Shown piece after piece: positions 29,068-34,865 of a stretch of 34,865 nucleotides of DNA. This DNA comes from a virus. Made by a program: the position numbers and the translations under genes. Location: the IMG/VR virus record IMGVR_UViG_3300008516_000158, positions 1 through 34,865 of that record, one strand, 5' to 3'. The notes beneath the pieces were generated by a model, which ran no database searches, had not been told where the DNA came from, and saw only the letters and a program-made list of their open reading frames with translations. How positions within the stretch are numbered: the stretch's first letter is position 1; each line of letters starts with the position of its first letter.

Positions 29068-29832
29068 ATGCCTAAACGATTAGAGCCCGAAGAAAAGGAA
29101 CGAAGGAAACAAGCCCGAAAGCAACGAAAGGCGGAATCGCCGGCCGCGATAGCCGAAAAGAAGGCCGAAATCATTCAACCGCTGGCGGTCGAAATCAACT
29201 TCCCTTTGATAATGGACCTGAAGCAAGCCCTGGCGTTCGACGCCGACGGGAACCTTATAATCGGTGTCCAGTTCAAGGCAAAGGTTGACCAGTACGAAAT
29301 CTTCCGCCTGGTCAATCTTCTGAAACAACCACACGGGACCTTATACGCCACAATCGGAAGCCCGCAAGCGGCAATGGACTTCAAGTTCGATACGAAGAAG
29401 GAAGTGGTCGAAGTAATCAAGGCGGCAAGGACCCTTCCCCTGGACAAGGCCCTGGAAGAAGCGGAAAAACCCGCGCCGGAATCGCTGTTTCAGGAACCGA
29501 AGGCGGTCAAGATTCAGGAAGTCACCTTCAACCATATTCCGGAAGAATCAAAGCCTTACGGCGTCGTCATTGATTATATCAGCGACGGGACGGGGAAAAT
29601 TCACACGGTCGCCGGCCGCGGCATGAATCCGACCGAAGCGGTCATGGCGGGAGTGAAGGCAACCAACGCCCTTCCCGCGGACGCGAAGGAACCTTTCGAA
29701 GTCACGGCCGCGCTGGAACAACTGGAACCGTCGCCGGCGTGTTACAAATTGATTCGGGTGATTGAAGTCGGGTCGTTTGACGACGGTCCCGTCCAGGGCA
29801 AGGGGGCAAAAAAACCGACGAAGGGGAAATAA
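29068..29832 (+). CDS. Hypothetical early protein with basic N-terminus
   Basis: A 254-aa protein with ribosome site GAAAGGGGGACTTTACCA. The first 35 residues are charged (EEKERRKQARKQRKAESPA). The rest alternates strand and helix: FDADGNLIIGVQFKAKVDQY, TKKEVVEVIKAARTLPLDKA, a GVVIDYISDGTGKIHTVAG segment and a C-terminal Gly/Lys tail (QGKGAKKPTKGK). It lies 3 bases upstream of the replication initiator and starts after a terminator, so initiator and this gene probably share a transcript. Not recognised. Confidence 0.6.
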   Translation: MPKRLEPEEKERRKQARKQRKAESPAAIAEKKAEIIQPLAVEINFPLIMDLKQALAFDADGNLIIGVQFKAKVDQYEIFRLVNLLKQPHGTLYATIGSPQAAMDFKFDTKKEVVEVIKAARTLPLDKALEEAEKPAPESLFQEPKAVKIQEVTFNHIPEESKPYGVVIDYISDGTGKIHTVAGRGMNPTEAVMAGVKATNALPADAKEPFEVTAALEQLEPSPACYKLIRVIEVGSFDDGPVQGKGAKKPTKGK

Positions 29833-29835
29833 TAA

Positions 29836-30759
29836 ATGGGGGTCGAAAGCCGGTTACTCTACGACGAAAGGCCCCTGGTTGTTATCCCTGAACTGGCCGT
29901 CGTTGTCGGGCTGAACCATGCCATTGCCCTTCAACAAGTCCATTATTGGGTAAGAATAAACCAGCGGGCTGATAAGAACTTCCGCTTCGGGTATTACTGG
30001 ACATTTAATACTTATGAAGCCTGGCATGAGCAATTTCCCTTTTGGTCCATTTCGACGATTAAGCGAATCTTCATGGAACTGGAAGCTGACGGCTATATCA
30101 TTACGGGGACCTTCAACCGCCTTGTGATTGACCGGACGAAATGGTATCGAATCAATTATGACCGCCTGGCCGAAAGTGTCAATCTGATACAATCGTCGGG
30201 TCAAGTTGACACTATGGTCGGGTCAAAACGACACGATGGTCGGCTCAATTTGACCTCACCATTACCAGAGATTAAAACAGAGATTACTCCAGAGAATATT
30301 GTCAATGATATATGGACTGAAGCTTTGGAAGAATTAAAAGGGCAAGTCAGCACTTCAAATTTCCGGACCTGGTTAAAAGATATTGTTCCGCTTTCGTTCG
30401 ACGGGGAAGTTTTCGTCGTCGGGGCGAAGAATGCCTTCATTGCCGAATACCTGGTCCGAAACCAGCGGTCGTTAATTGAAAAGACCCTGACCCAACTTAT
30501 CGGCGAAGCTGTCACGTTCGTATGTCAAATCGCGCCGGTATCGCGACGCAAAGTGAAGGAAGCGGAAACGATAAATGATAAAATCCGTGACCTATTGAAC
30601 GCCGCAAGGGAAATCGTGGGCGACAAAAAAACTGACCAGGCAATCGCCTTCCTTGAAGAAGAACCAATGGAAGAAGAACAACTGGAAGCCTGGTTCAAAG
30701 AATTGACAGAGTTTAGCTTGAAGGGGGAAAAGCCGCATGACGCGCTTCATAGCAATTGA
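29836..30759 (+). CDS. Replication initiator/replisome organiser
   Basis: A 307-aa protein. Residues 1-112 form a phage replisome-organiser winged helix: LQQVHYWVRINQ, YYWTFNTYEAWHEQFPFWSI, STIKRIFMELEADGYI and DRTKWYRINYDRL. Residues about 155-232 resemble the DnaA N-terminal domain (DIWTEALEELKGQVSTSNFR, TWLKDIVPLS, FIAEYLVRNQ), which in DnaA recruits the helicase. The tail is helical and acidic. The DNA for the linker (residues 114-155) contains four 22-bp iterons and an AT-rich repeat zone, so the gene carries its own origin, like lambda O. No helicase or polymerase is encoded, implying recruitment of host enzymes. The next gene overlaps by 23 bases. Confidence 0.85.
   Translation: MGVESRLLYDERPLVVIPELAVVVGLNHAIALQQVHYWVRINQRADKNFRFGYYWTFNTYEAWHEQFPFWSISTIKRIFMELEADGYIITGTFNRLVIDRTKWYRINYDRLAESVNLIQSSGQVDTMVGSKRHDGRLNLTSPLPEIKTEITPENIVNDIWTEALEELKGQVSTSNFRTWLKDIVPLSFDGEVFVVGAKNAFIAEYLVRNQRSLIEKTLTQLIGEAVTFVCQIAPVSRRKVKEAETINDKIRDLLNAAREIVGDKKTDQAIAFLEEEPMEEEQLEAWFKELTEFSLKGEKPHDALHSN
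30176..30300. other. Predicted replication origin: iterons plus AT-rich repeats
   Basis: Four iterons start at 30176, 30198, 30220 and 30242, exactly 22 bp apart. The cores are GTGTCAATCTGATAC, GGGTCAAGTTGACAC, GGGTCAAAACGACAC and GGCTCAATTTGACCT; units 2 and 3 both end CNATGGTC-like. Directly downstream, AGAGATTA (30267), AGAGATTA (30279) and AGAGAATA (30291) repeat every 12 bp in A/T-rich DNA, like a DNA-unwinding element. All lie inside the initiator gene. The iteron core matches the dyads at 4906 and 28788. Confidence 0.8.
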
Positions 30760-31225
30760 CCCGTCTTCGACGGTTACGGGTTGGTCCGTCTTCCAGGACC
30801 AGGGCCTTGTCGCCTGGGGGAAGCTGGACGCGACGAAGGTCGAATATTCCTTCCGGTTCCAGTTTATCGTCAACGAATTGGTTCGCCTGGCCCGAAAGTA
30901 CGGCTTCCAGGAAGTCGCAATCGAAGACGTGAAGACTGCCTGGCATTCGAAGAACCGGCAACGGAATATCGCGGGCCTTCAGATAGTCTTCACGTCAATT
31001 CAGAAATGGGCCGAAAGGAACAAAATTCCCCTGGCGGCCTATAATCCCGCGACCTGGAAGAATGCCGTCGTCGGGCACGTCCACGCGACAAAGGAAGAAA
31101 CGAAGACTAATATCTGGTACCGCTTCCCCAGGATACCCGACGACTTGACCGACCATGAGTACGACGCAATCGGTATCGGCGTTTACCACGGCGGGCTTCG
31201 CTTCCTGGCGGAAAGGGGGAAGTAA
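30737..31225 (+). CDS. RuvC-like Holliday junction resolvase
   Basis: A 162-aa RNase H-fold nuclease. FIAIDPSSTVTGW supplies the first catalytic Asp (Asp8), VAIEDVK supplies Glu63, and DHEYDAIGIG supplies His140/Asp143, the typical RuvC acidic set; YNPATWKNAVVG is also characteristic. It would cut four-way junctions and branches left by replication and recombination before packaging. It overlaps the initiator by 23 bases and the following small gene by one base (TAATG). Length is normal for the family. Confidence 0.85.
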   Translation: MTRFIAIDPSSTVTGWSVFQDQGLVAWGKLDATKVEYSFRFQFIVNELVRLARKYGFQEVAIEDVKTAWHSKNRQRNIAGLQIVFTSIQKWAERNKIPLAAYNPATWKNAVVGHVHATKEETKTNIWYRFPRIPDDLTDHEYDAIGIGVYHGGLRFLAERGK

Positions 31226-31359
31226 TGGAAATCATATTCGGAATATTGCTTGAACTGAAGGAATGGGCGGCTAAACGGGATTTATGGCAAGCCGAATTCG
31301 AAGGCTTATTGGCCCAGGCCGTCCGAATGGTAAAAAGGGGGAAAGTGCTATGTCAATAA
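31225..31359 (+). CDS. Small hypothetical protein, 44 aa
   Basis: A 44-aa peptide starting MEIIFGILLELKEWAAKRD, an amphipathic helix, then LWQAEFEGLLAQAVRMVKRG. It begins on the last base of the RuvC stop (TAATG) and overlaps the radical SAM start by 10 bases, a strong sign of real coupling. No family recognised. Its 3' end carries the AAAAAGGGGGAAAG ribosome site of the next gene. Confidence 0.55.
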   Translation: MEIIFGILLELKEWAAKRDLWQAEFEGLLAQAVRMVKRGKVLCQ

Positions 31360-32138
31360 TTTATGAAACCAGGGGGCGCGCCAGGGAATACTTCGAACTG
31401 GCGGCCAACTTATATTCGGGTTGCGAACACGCTTGCCGGTATTGTTACGGGGCGGACGTGACCCATAAGAACCCGCGGGAATTCTTCGGGAAACCACAAG
31501 CCCGCGCAATGGTCCTTTCTCAAATGGAAAAGGACGCCGCCCGCCTTGAACTGAATTACGAAACCAGGCACGTTCTTTTATCCTTTGTTACCGACCCATA
31601 TCAACCCCTGGAAGAAGAACTGAAAATTACCAGGCGGGCAATCGAAATCATTCATAAATACAACCTACCCGTCGCCATACTAACGAAGGGGGGCTTTCTG
31701 GCGACCAGGGACTTCGACCTTCTGGACGGGGGGGACTTGTTCGGCGTGTCCTTGACATTCATGGACCCGCGCCGGTCGCGGACCTGGGAACCAGGGGCGG
31801 CCCTTCCGATTGACCGAATGAAAAGCCTGGAAGACGCGCACGAACGCGGGATTCCGACCTGGGTATCCCTGGAACCAGTCATTGACCCCGCGGAATCCCT
31901 GACCCTGATTGAAGCGACGGCGAAATTCGTTGACGTCTTCAAGGTTGGAACGCTGAACTATTCGGAAAGGCTTCCCTGGGAATTGAGGGACCAGGTAAGG
32001 GGGATTGACTGGAAGCGGTTCGCCCAGGACGCCGTCAAGCTTCTGGACGACCTGGGGGCGAATTACTATATCAAAAAGGACCTGGCGCGGCATATCGGCC
32101 GGCCTGAAGGTATCCAGAAGGGGAACATTCCGAAGTAA
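31350..32138 (+). CDS. Radical SAM protein, SplB/Rv2578c-like
   Basis: A 262-aa radical SAM enzyme with the cluster motif C-x3-C-x2-C in YSGCEHACRYCYG (Cys25, Cys29, Cys32). The following segments LLSFVTDPYQPLEEELKITR, ILTKGG and VSLEPVIDPAESL match the spore photoproduct lyase-like/Rv2578c branch. The ATG at 31350 is chosen over an upstream in-frame start because AAAAAGGGGGAAAG lies directly before it and the motif then sits where the family has it. Members may repair or modify nucleic acids; substrate here unknown. Second radical SAM enzyme in this genome. Confidence 0.85.
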   Translation: MSIIYETRGRAREYFELAANLYSGCEHACRYCYGADVTHKNPREFFGKPQARAMVLSQMEKDAARLELNYETRHVLLSFVTDPYQPLEEELKITRRAIEIIHKYNLPVAILTKGGFLATRDFDLLDGGDLFGVSLTFMDPRRSRTWEPGAALPIDRMKSLEDAHERGIPTWVSLEPVIDPAESLTLIEATAKFVDVFKVGTLNYSERLPWELRDQVRGIDWKRFAQDAVKLLDDLGANYYIKKDLARHIGRPEGIQKGNIPK

Positions 32139-32159
32139 ACGAAAGGGGGATATTCAACA

Positions 32160-32366
32160 ATGGACATTATCGTTTGTTCGCAATGCGGACAAGGCATGGC
32201 CCGAATGGAAGTCGTGGACGGGGTCGAAAAGGACTGGTCCAACGACATTCCTGTTTGCCCTGTTTGCCGCGGGGTACCTGGCGCGACGCCGCTGGTCCGC
32301 AACCGTGACGTCCTGGGGGGCTTTCCCTGGAAGCGCGACGGTCAGGGGAAGAAGGTTTCGAAGTGA
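32160..32366 (+). CDS. Zinc-ribbon miniprotein
   Basis: A 68-aa protein with ribosome site AAAGGGGGATATTCAACA. CSQC near the start and CPVC around residue 33 form a classical zinc ribbon, followed by a basic tail (KRDGQGKKVSK). Ends with ATGA overlap to the next gene. Probably a small nucleic-acid or protein-binding factor; no named family. Confidence 0.65.
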   Translation: MDIIVCSQCGQGMARMEVVDGVEKDWSNDIPVCPVCRGVPGATPLVRNRDVLGGFPWKRDGQGKKVSK

Positions 32367-32683
32367 ATACGGTTTGCAGATATTCGCTTGAAGGACTAGG
32401 CAACGCCGCCCTTGTGGAAGTCGAAATGCCCCAGGGGTCCCGTATCCTGGGGGTCCAGGTTCAGAAGAAGCTTATCGCCGAAACCCCGTATCTTTGGGCC
32501 CTGGTCAATACAGAAGAAGGGCGGACGGTCCGGCGGTTATTCCGGATTTATGGGACCGGCCGCGAAGTCGAAGAACGACCGGAAGCCCTGAATTATATCG
32601 GGACGGTTCAAACGGGCCCGTTCGTTTGGCACGTCTTCGAAAGGAATGTCGGGAAATTACATATAAGGAAGGTTCCGGAATGA
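32363..32683 (+). CDS. DUF7352-like protein
   Basis: A 106-aa protein with the pattern of the phage/plasmid DUF7352 family: EMPQGSRILGVQVQ, the WALVNTEEG strand, RRLFRIYGTGREV and YIGTVQTGPFVWHVFE. It is beta-rich and small. Function of the family unknown. Overlaps neighbours on both sides by 4 bases (ATGA), in a long chain of coupled genes. Confidence 0.7.
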   Translation: MNTVCRYSLEGLGNAALVEVEMPQGSRILGVQVQKKLIAETPYLWALVNTEEGRTVRRLFRIYGTGREVEERPEALNYIGTVQTGPFVWHVFERNVGKLHIRKVPE

Positions 32684-32775
32684 CCGGCAAATTGAAGCTT
32701 CAAAAAATGCGGCGGTCACGGAAGAAGCGGGAACGACGGGCTAGGAAAGCGGCCGTCAAAGGGGGTAACGAATGA
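32680..32775 (+). CDS. Highly basic 31-aa peptide
   Basis: A 31-aa peptide, MTGKLKLQKMRRSRKKRERR followed by ARKAAVKGGNE: almost half Lys/Arg. Its start overlaps the DUF7352 stop (ATGA) and its end overlaps the DUF1643 start, so it occupies a gap in an otherwise unbroken coupled chain, supporting it as a real gene. Likely nucleic-acid binding by charge. The end also supplies the GGGGGTAACGA ribosome site of the next gene. Confidence 0.55.
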   Translation: MTGKLKLQKMRRSRKKRERRARKAAVKGGNE

Positions 32776-33278
32776 ATATCGGCGGAAGCATAAGCGGGGC
32801 CATATTCAGCGACGACCGCCGCTTCAGATATGCGCTTTGGCGGATATGGGACAAGTCCCTGGACGCGCTTCTTTTCATTGGTCTGAACCCGTCCACGGCC
32901 GGCGTGACGAAGGACGACCCGACCGTCGTCCGCATGGTTGGATTCGCGAAGTCCTGGGGATTCGGCGGCCTATTCGTCGGGAACCTATTCAGTATCGTTT
33001 CGGCTGACCCCGCCGTCCTTTGCCTGGAATCGTCGGCCGAATTACCAGGCGGCCCGAATGACACGGCAATTATAAATATGCGTTTAATTTCGACAACCGT
33101 CATAGTCGGTTGGGGGGACTTCGGCCGGTACGCGGGGACCAGGCCGGCGGAAGTCCTGGCCCTGATTGGCGAACCCGTCCATTGTATCAAAGTGAACCGT
33201 TCGGGCGAACCTTCACACCCGTTATATTTATCAGGTAGTTTGAAGCTTATCCGATACTACCGGAAGGGGGCGAAATGA
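32772..33278 (+). CDS. DUF1643 protein
   Basis: A 168-aa protein of the DUF1643 family: the conserved RYALWRIWD, LLFIGLNPSTA, DDPTVVRMVGFAKSWG, VGNLF and VIVGWGDFG motifs are all in order, and the C-terminus PSHPLYLSG is also typical. Members occur in phages and bacteria and resemble nucleotide-processing or glycosylase-like folds, but activity is unproven. Coupled by ATGA to neighbours. Confidence 0.88.
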   Translation: MNIGGSISGAIFSDDRRFRYALWRIWDKSLDALLFIGLNPSTAGVTKDDPTVVRMVGFAKSWGFGGLFVGNLFSIVSADPAVLCLESSAELPGGPNDTAIINMRLISTTVIVGWGDFGRYAGTRPAEVLALIGEPVHCIKVNRSGEPSHPLYLSGSLKLIRYYRKGAK

Positions 33279-33715
33279 AAGCTTTGTCATTACGGCAACC
33301 CTGGGCCTGGTTGGTCGCGTCGGGAATTAAGGACGTCGAAAACCGTACCTGGCCGACGAAACGCCGCGAACGTATTTATATCCATGCGGGCAAGTCAAGC
33401 GAAATCAAAGTTCAGGGATTGGGCGACGCCTGGATTACAAGTCGGCTTACGATTGCTCAATATTTCCAATATCGCGAAGCCGAAGCCGAAGCCGAAATGG
33501 TTCGTGGGGCCATTATTGGCGAAGTCACAATAACCGATTGTAAGTTCCGCTTCCCTGACGAAAATGCCAATCTATATTCGAAATGGGCGGAATCTGGATT
33601 ATATGGTTTCACGCTGACCGACGCGATACTTTACGAAGAACCGATACCGTGTCGCGGGGCCCTGGGATTCTTTGAACCCGACCTTTCCGCGACCGAAAGG
33701 AAGAAGCTTCCATGA
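33275..33715 (+). CDS. ASCH-domain protein
   Basis: A 146-aa protein with the ASCH signature: MKALSLRQPWAWLVASGIKD, ENRTWPTKRRERIYIHAG, then GAIIGEVTITDC and CRGALGFFEPD. ASCH domains are PUA-like beta barrels that bind or process RNA or modified nucleosides. Its pairing with DUF1643 and radical SAM genes is consistent with a nucleic-acid modification cluster, but substrate is unknown. Starts by ATGA overlap with DUF1643. Confidence 0.85.
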   Translation: MKALSLRQPWAWLVASGIKDVENRTWPTKRRERIYIHAGKSSEIKVQGLGDAWITSRLTIAQYFQYREAEAEAEMVRGAIIGEVTITDCKFRFPDENANLYSKWAESGLYGFTLTDAILYEEPIPCRGALGFFEPDLSATERKKLP

Positions 33716-34050
33716 GTAGCAGGGAATCAGGACCGCCCGCCGTGAATCGAAGGGACCGCCGTCGGGCCGAAAAGTTGGCGAAGAAGTACCGGCCGCGGGG
33801 GAAGTGCCCCTTCCCTGGTTGCGGGCATACCTTCTTCCAGGAAGACGGACAACCGAACGCGTGTCCTGACCATAGGAAGCTAATCGGCGACGTCGTCTTC
33901 ATTCTGAATCACATGAAGACGGGGGAACCTGAAGCCGTCAGCGGAAAAGACGGGAAGCCGTTAATCTATGTCCCGAAGCCTGGCGTATCAATGCGAACAT
34001 TGGAAACTGAATTGGCGGCCGAAGCCGCAAAAGGGGGTAAAACACAATGA
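33712..34050 (+). CDS. Zinc-finger-like hypothetical protein
   Basis: A 112-aa protein. After a basic start (NRRDRRRAEKLAKKYRPRG) it has a probable zinc site CPFPGCGHTFF...ACPDH (C-x4-C...C-x2-H). The rest is a helical segment (LIGDVVFILNHMKTGE) and a Lys/Ala tail. Coupled by ATGA to ASCH upstream and to the next gene. Probably a DNA-associated factor; no family. Confidence 0.65.
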   Translation: MSSRESGPPAVNRRDRRRAEKLAKKYRPRGKCPFPGCGHTFFQEDGQPNACPDHRKLIGDVVFILNHMKTGEPEAVSGKDGKPLIYVPKPGVSMRTLETELAAEAAKGGKTQ

Positions 34051-34427
34051 ACTGGTTCACACGCTTATTCAGAAGGAAACCGAAACCTGAACCGACGTCA
34101 ATACGATTGAAGGCGGGCGGCGATATTGTCGGTCGCCAGGGCGGGCAAAAGCGGAATCGGGCCCACATTTACCGGCAACCGTTCGGGTACCCGATTCGCC
34201 TTTGCGATTGGGTCGCCGTTGACACGAACACAATCGAATATATCGGCGAAGCCCAGGGCTTAAACGGACCGGCGGAATTGCCCGCCCTGGTCATGGCCCT
34301 GGATTGGGCGGAAAGCACGAAGAACGCCGTTATCTGTAAGCATTGTCGGGCCGTGGCCCAGGGAAAGCGCGGTCCCGTAATGGGCGAAGTAAACCACGGC
34401 CACGGGACGGGGGCCCCGTTACCATGA
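34047..34427 (+). CDS. Hypothetical protein upstream of small terminase
   Basis: A 126-aa protein with an amphipathic basic N-terminus (MNWFTRLFRRKPKPEP), a beta-rich centre (PIRLCDWVAVDTNTIEYIGE, PALVMALDWAEST) and a CKHC pair (about residue 100) before a GHGTG tail. It might bind zinc with distant His residues. It overlaps the small terminase start by four bases (ATGA). Not recognised. Confidence 0.6.
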   Translation: MNWFTRLFRRKPKPEPTSIRLKAGGDIVGRQGGQKRNRAHIYRQPFGYPIRLCDWVAVDTNTIEYIGEAQGLNGPAELPALVMALDWAESTKNAVICKHCRAVAQGKRGPVMGEVNHGHGTGAPLP

Positions 34428-34865
34428 CCGAACCGAAACCGAAGCGAAGTCATAAGAAGAAGGTCAAGCCCTGGAACGCATATCGGGCCCAGGAACGCCA
34501 GGAATACTTCTTCCTGATTTACGAACAAATGGGCGTTGGCCGAACCTTGAAGCGATTGTGGGGCCTTGTCCGTAGTGTCGGGGTAGAAATTACGCTGAAG
34601 ACGCTGGAAAGGTATTCGGCCGGCTATAACTGGCAAAGCCGAATCCTGGAAAGGGCGGCCAGACATGAAGCGGCCGACTTCGTCGAAATCCAGGACCAGG
34701 TCGAACAAATGACCCAGGACCACATTCGGGTATTTCAGGATATAGGGGCCCTGGTCACGGCCGGAATCAAGCATTGGAAGAAGAAGATTGACGACCGTGT
34801 CGCCGCCGGCATGGGCGGCCTGGAAATGGACTTGTCCGACGTTGGCCGCCTGGCGGAACTATACC
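34424..34865 (+). CDS. terS: Terminase small subunit, N-terminal part (continues at base 1)
   Basis: The gene starts at ATG 34424 and runs across the circular join to 329, 223 aa in total. The N-terminus is basic (TEPKPKRSHKKKVKPWNAYR), followed by a helix-turn-helix-like region: LIYEQMGVGRTLKRLWGLVR and TLKTLERYSAGYNWQSRILE, the 'YS..YNWQ.R..ER' ending being typical of phage small terminases/HTH packaging proteins. A long helical region (RHEAADFVEIQDQVEQM...) would form the oligomer. It recognises phage DNA and loads the large subunit encoded at 3289. Identification is by this pattern and packaging context. Confidence 0.75.
   Translation, partial: MTEPKPKRSHKKKVKPWNAYRAQERQEYFFLIYEQMGVGRTLKRLWGLVRSVGVEITLKTLERYSAGYNWQSRILERAARHEAADFVEIQDQVEQMTQDHIRVFQDIGALVTAGIKHWKKKIDDRVAAGMGGLEMDLSDVGRLAELY
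34767..34865. repeat. Terminal direct repeat, right copy (circular overlap)
   Basis: Exact copy of bases 1-99; see the left copy. It lies within the small terminase gene, so counting both ends would duplicate 33 codons. Confidence 0.95.

Noticed and set aside
30198-30212. TTGACA at 30206 as a promoter -35
   Set aside because: No acceptable -10 at 16-19 bases; the TTGACA is part of the iteron core.

Overview
The window is an almost complete circular genome of a bacterial tailed dsDNA phage. The first 99 bases are repeated exactly as the last 99, so the real molecule is about 34.77 kb and circular or circularly permuted. The small-terminase gene runs across the join. Every convincing gene is on the + strand, packed with ATGA/TAATG overlaps and nearly always preceded by a G-rich Shine-Dalgarno (AAGGGGG type). 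I see no integrase, excisionase, CI-like repressor, transposase, DNA polymerase, helicase or recombinase, so the phage looks host-dependent for replication enzymes and probably virulent or extrachromosomal. The host cannot be named. An initiator-type tRNA and a type IV pilin-like peptide both point to bacteria.

Layout. (1) 34.4 kb through the join to 4.8 kb: small terminase, C5-cytosine methyltransferase, small genes, a radical SAM protein, a DPPY-type amino-methyltransferase and the large terminase. (2) 4.9-12.1 kb, head: portal fused to a SAM methyltransferase, Cys-rich peptide, MuF-like protein, a tRNA with its own promoter and terminator, Mu I-like protease/scaffold with nested starts, decoration protein and major capsid protein. 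(3) 12.2-15.5 kb: beta-helix protein and four adhesin/decoration-like proteins. (4) 15.5-22.9 kb: connector, tail completion proteins, tail tube, gpG/gpGT chaperones with a CCCTTTA slippery site, a very short tape measure, a 1314-aa hub/fibre and a holin-like protein. (5) 22.9-23.3 kb: terminator, repeats and a strong promoter. (6) 23.3-34.4 kb, early/replication: ParB-like protein, small unknowns, Topo VI-A/Spo11-like Toprim protein, two tiny membrane proteins (one a near-perfect type IV pilin N-terminus), OB-like protein, ribbon-helix-helix regulator, replication initiator carrying an iteron origin inside its gene, RuvC-like resolvase, a second radical SAM protein, DUF7352, DUF1643 and ASCH proteins and several zinc-ribbon peptides.

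How it fits together. The initiator (winged helix plus DnaA-N-like domain) probably opens the 22-bp iterons and 12-bp AT-rich repeats lying between its own domains and recruits host replication proteins. A dyad related to the iterons sits on the promoter of the portal operon and on the promoter of the ribbon-helix-helix gene, suggesting one control circuit links replication and late transcription. RuvC resolves branched DNA and the terminase packages it. The genome as read contains no GATC and is strongly poor in GAG/CTC, which may also explain the unusual Shine-Dalgarno. The most unusual items are the portal-methyltransferase fusion, the pilin-mimic peptide, the initiator-like tRNA, the origin nested in the initiator gene and the mini tape measure. 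No endolysin was recognised.
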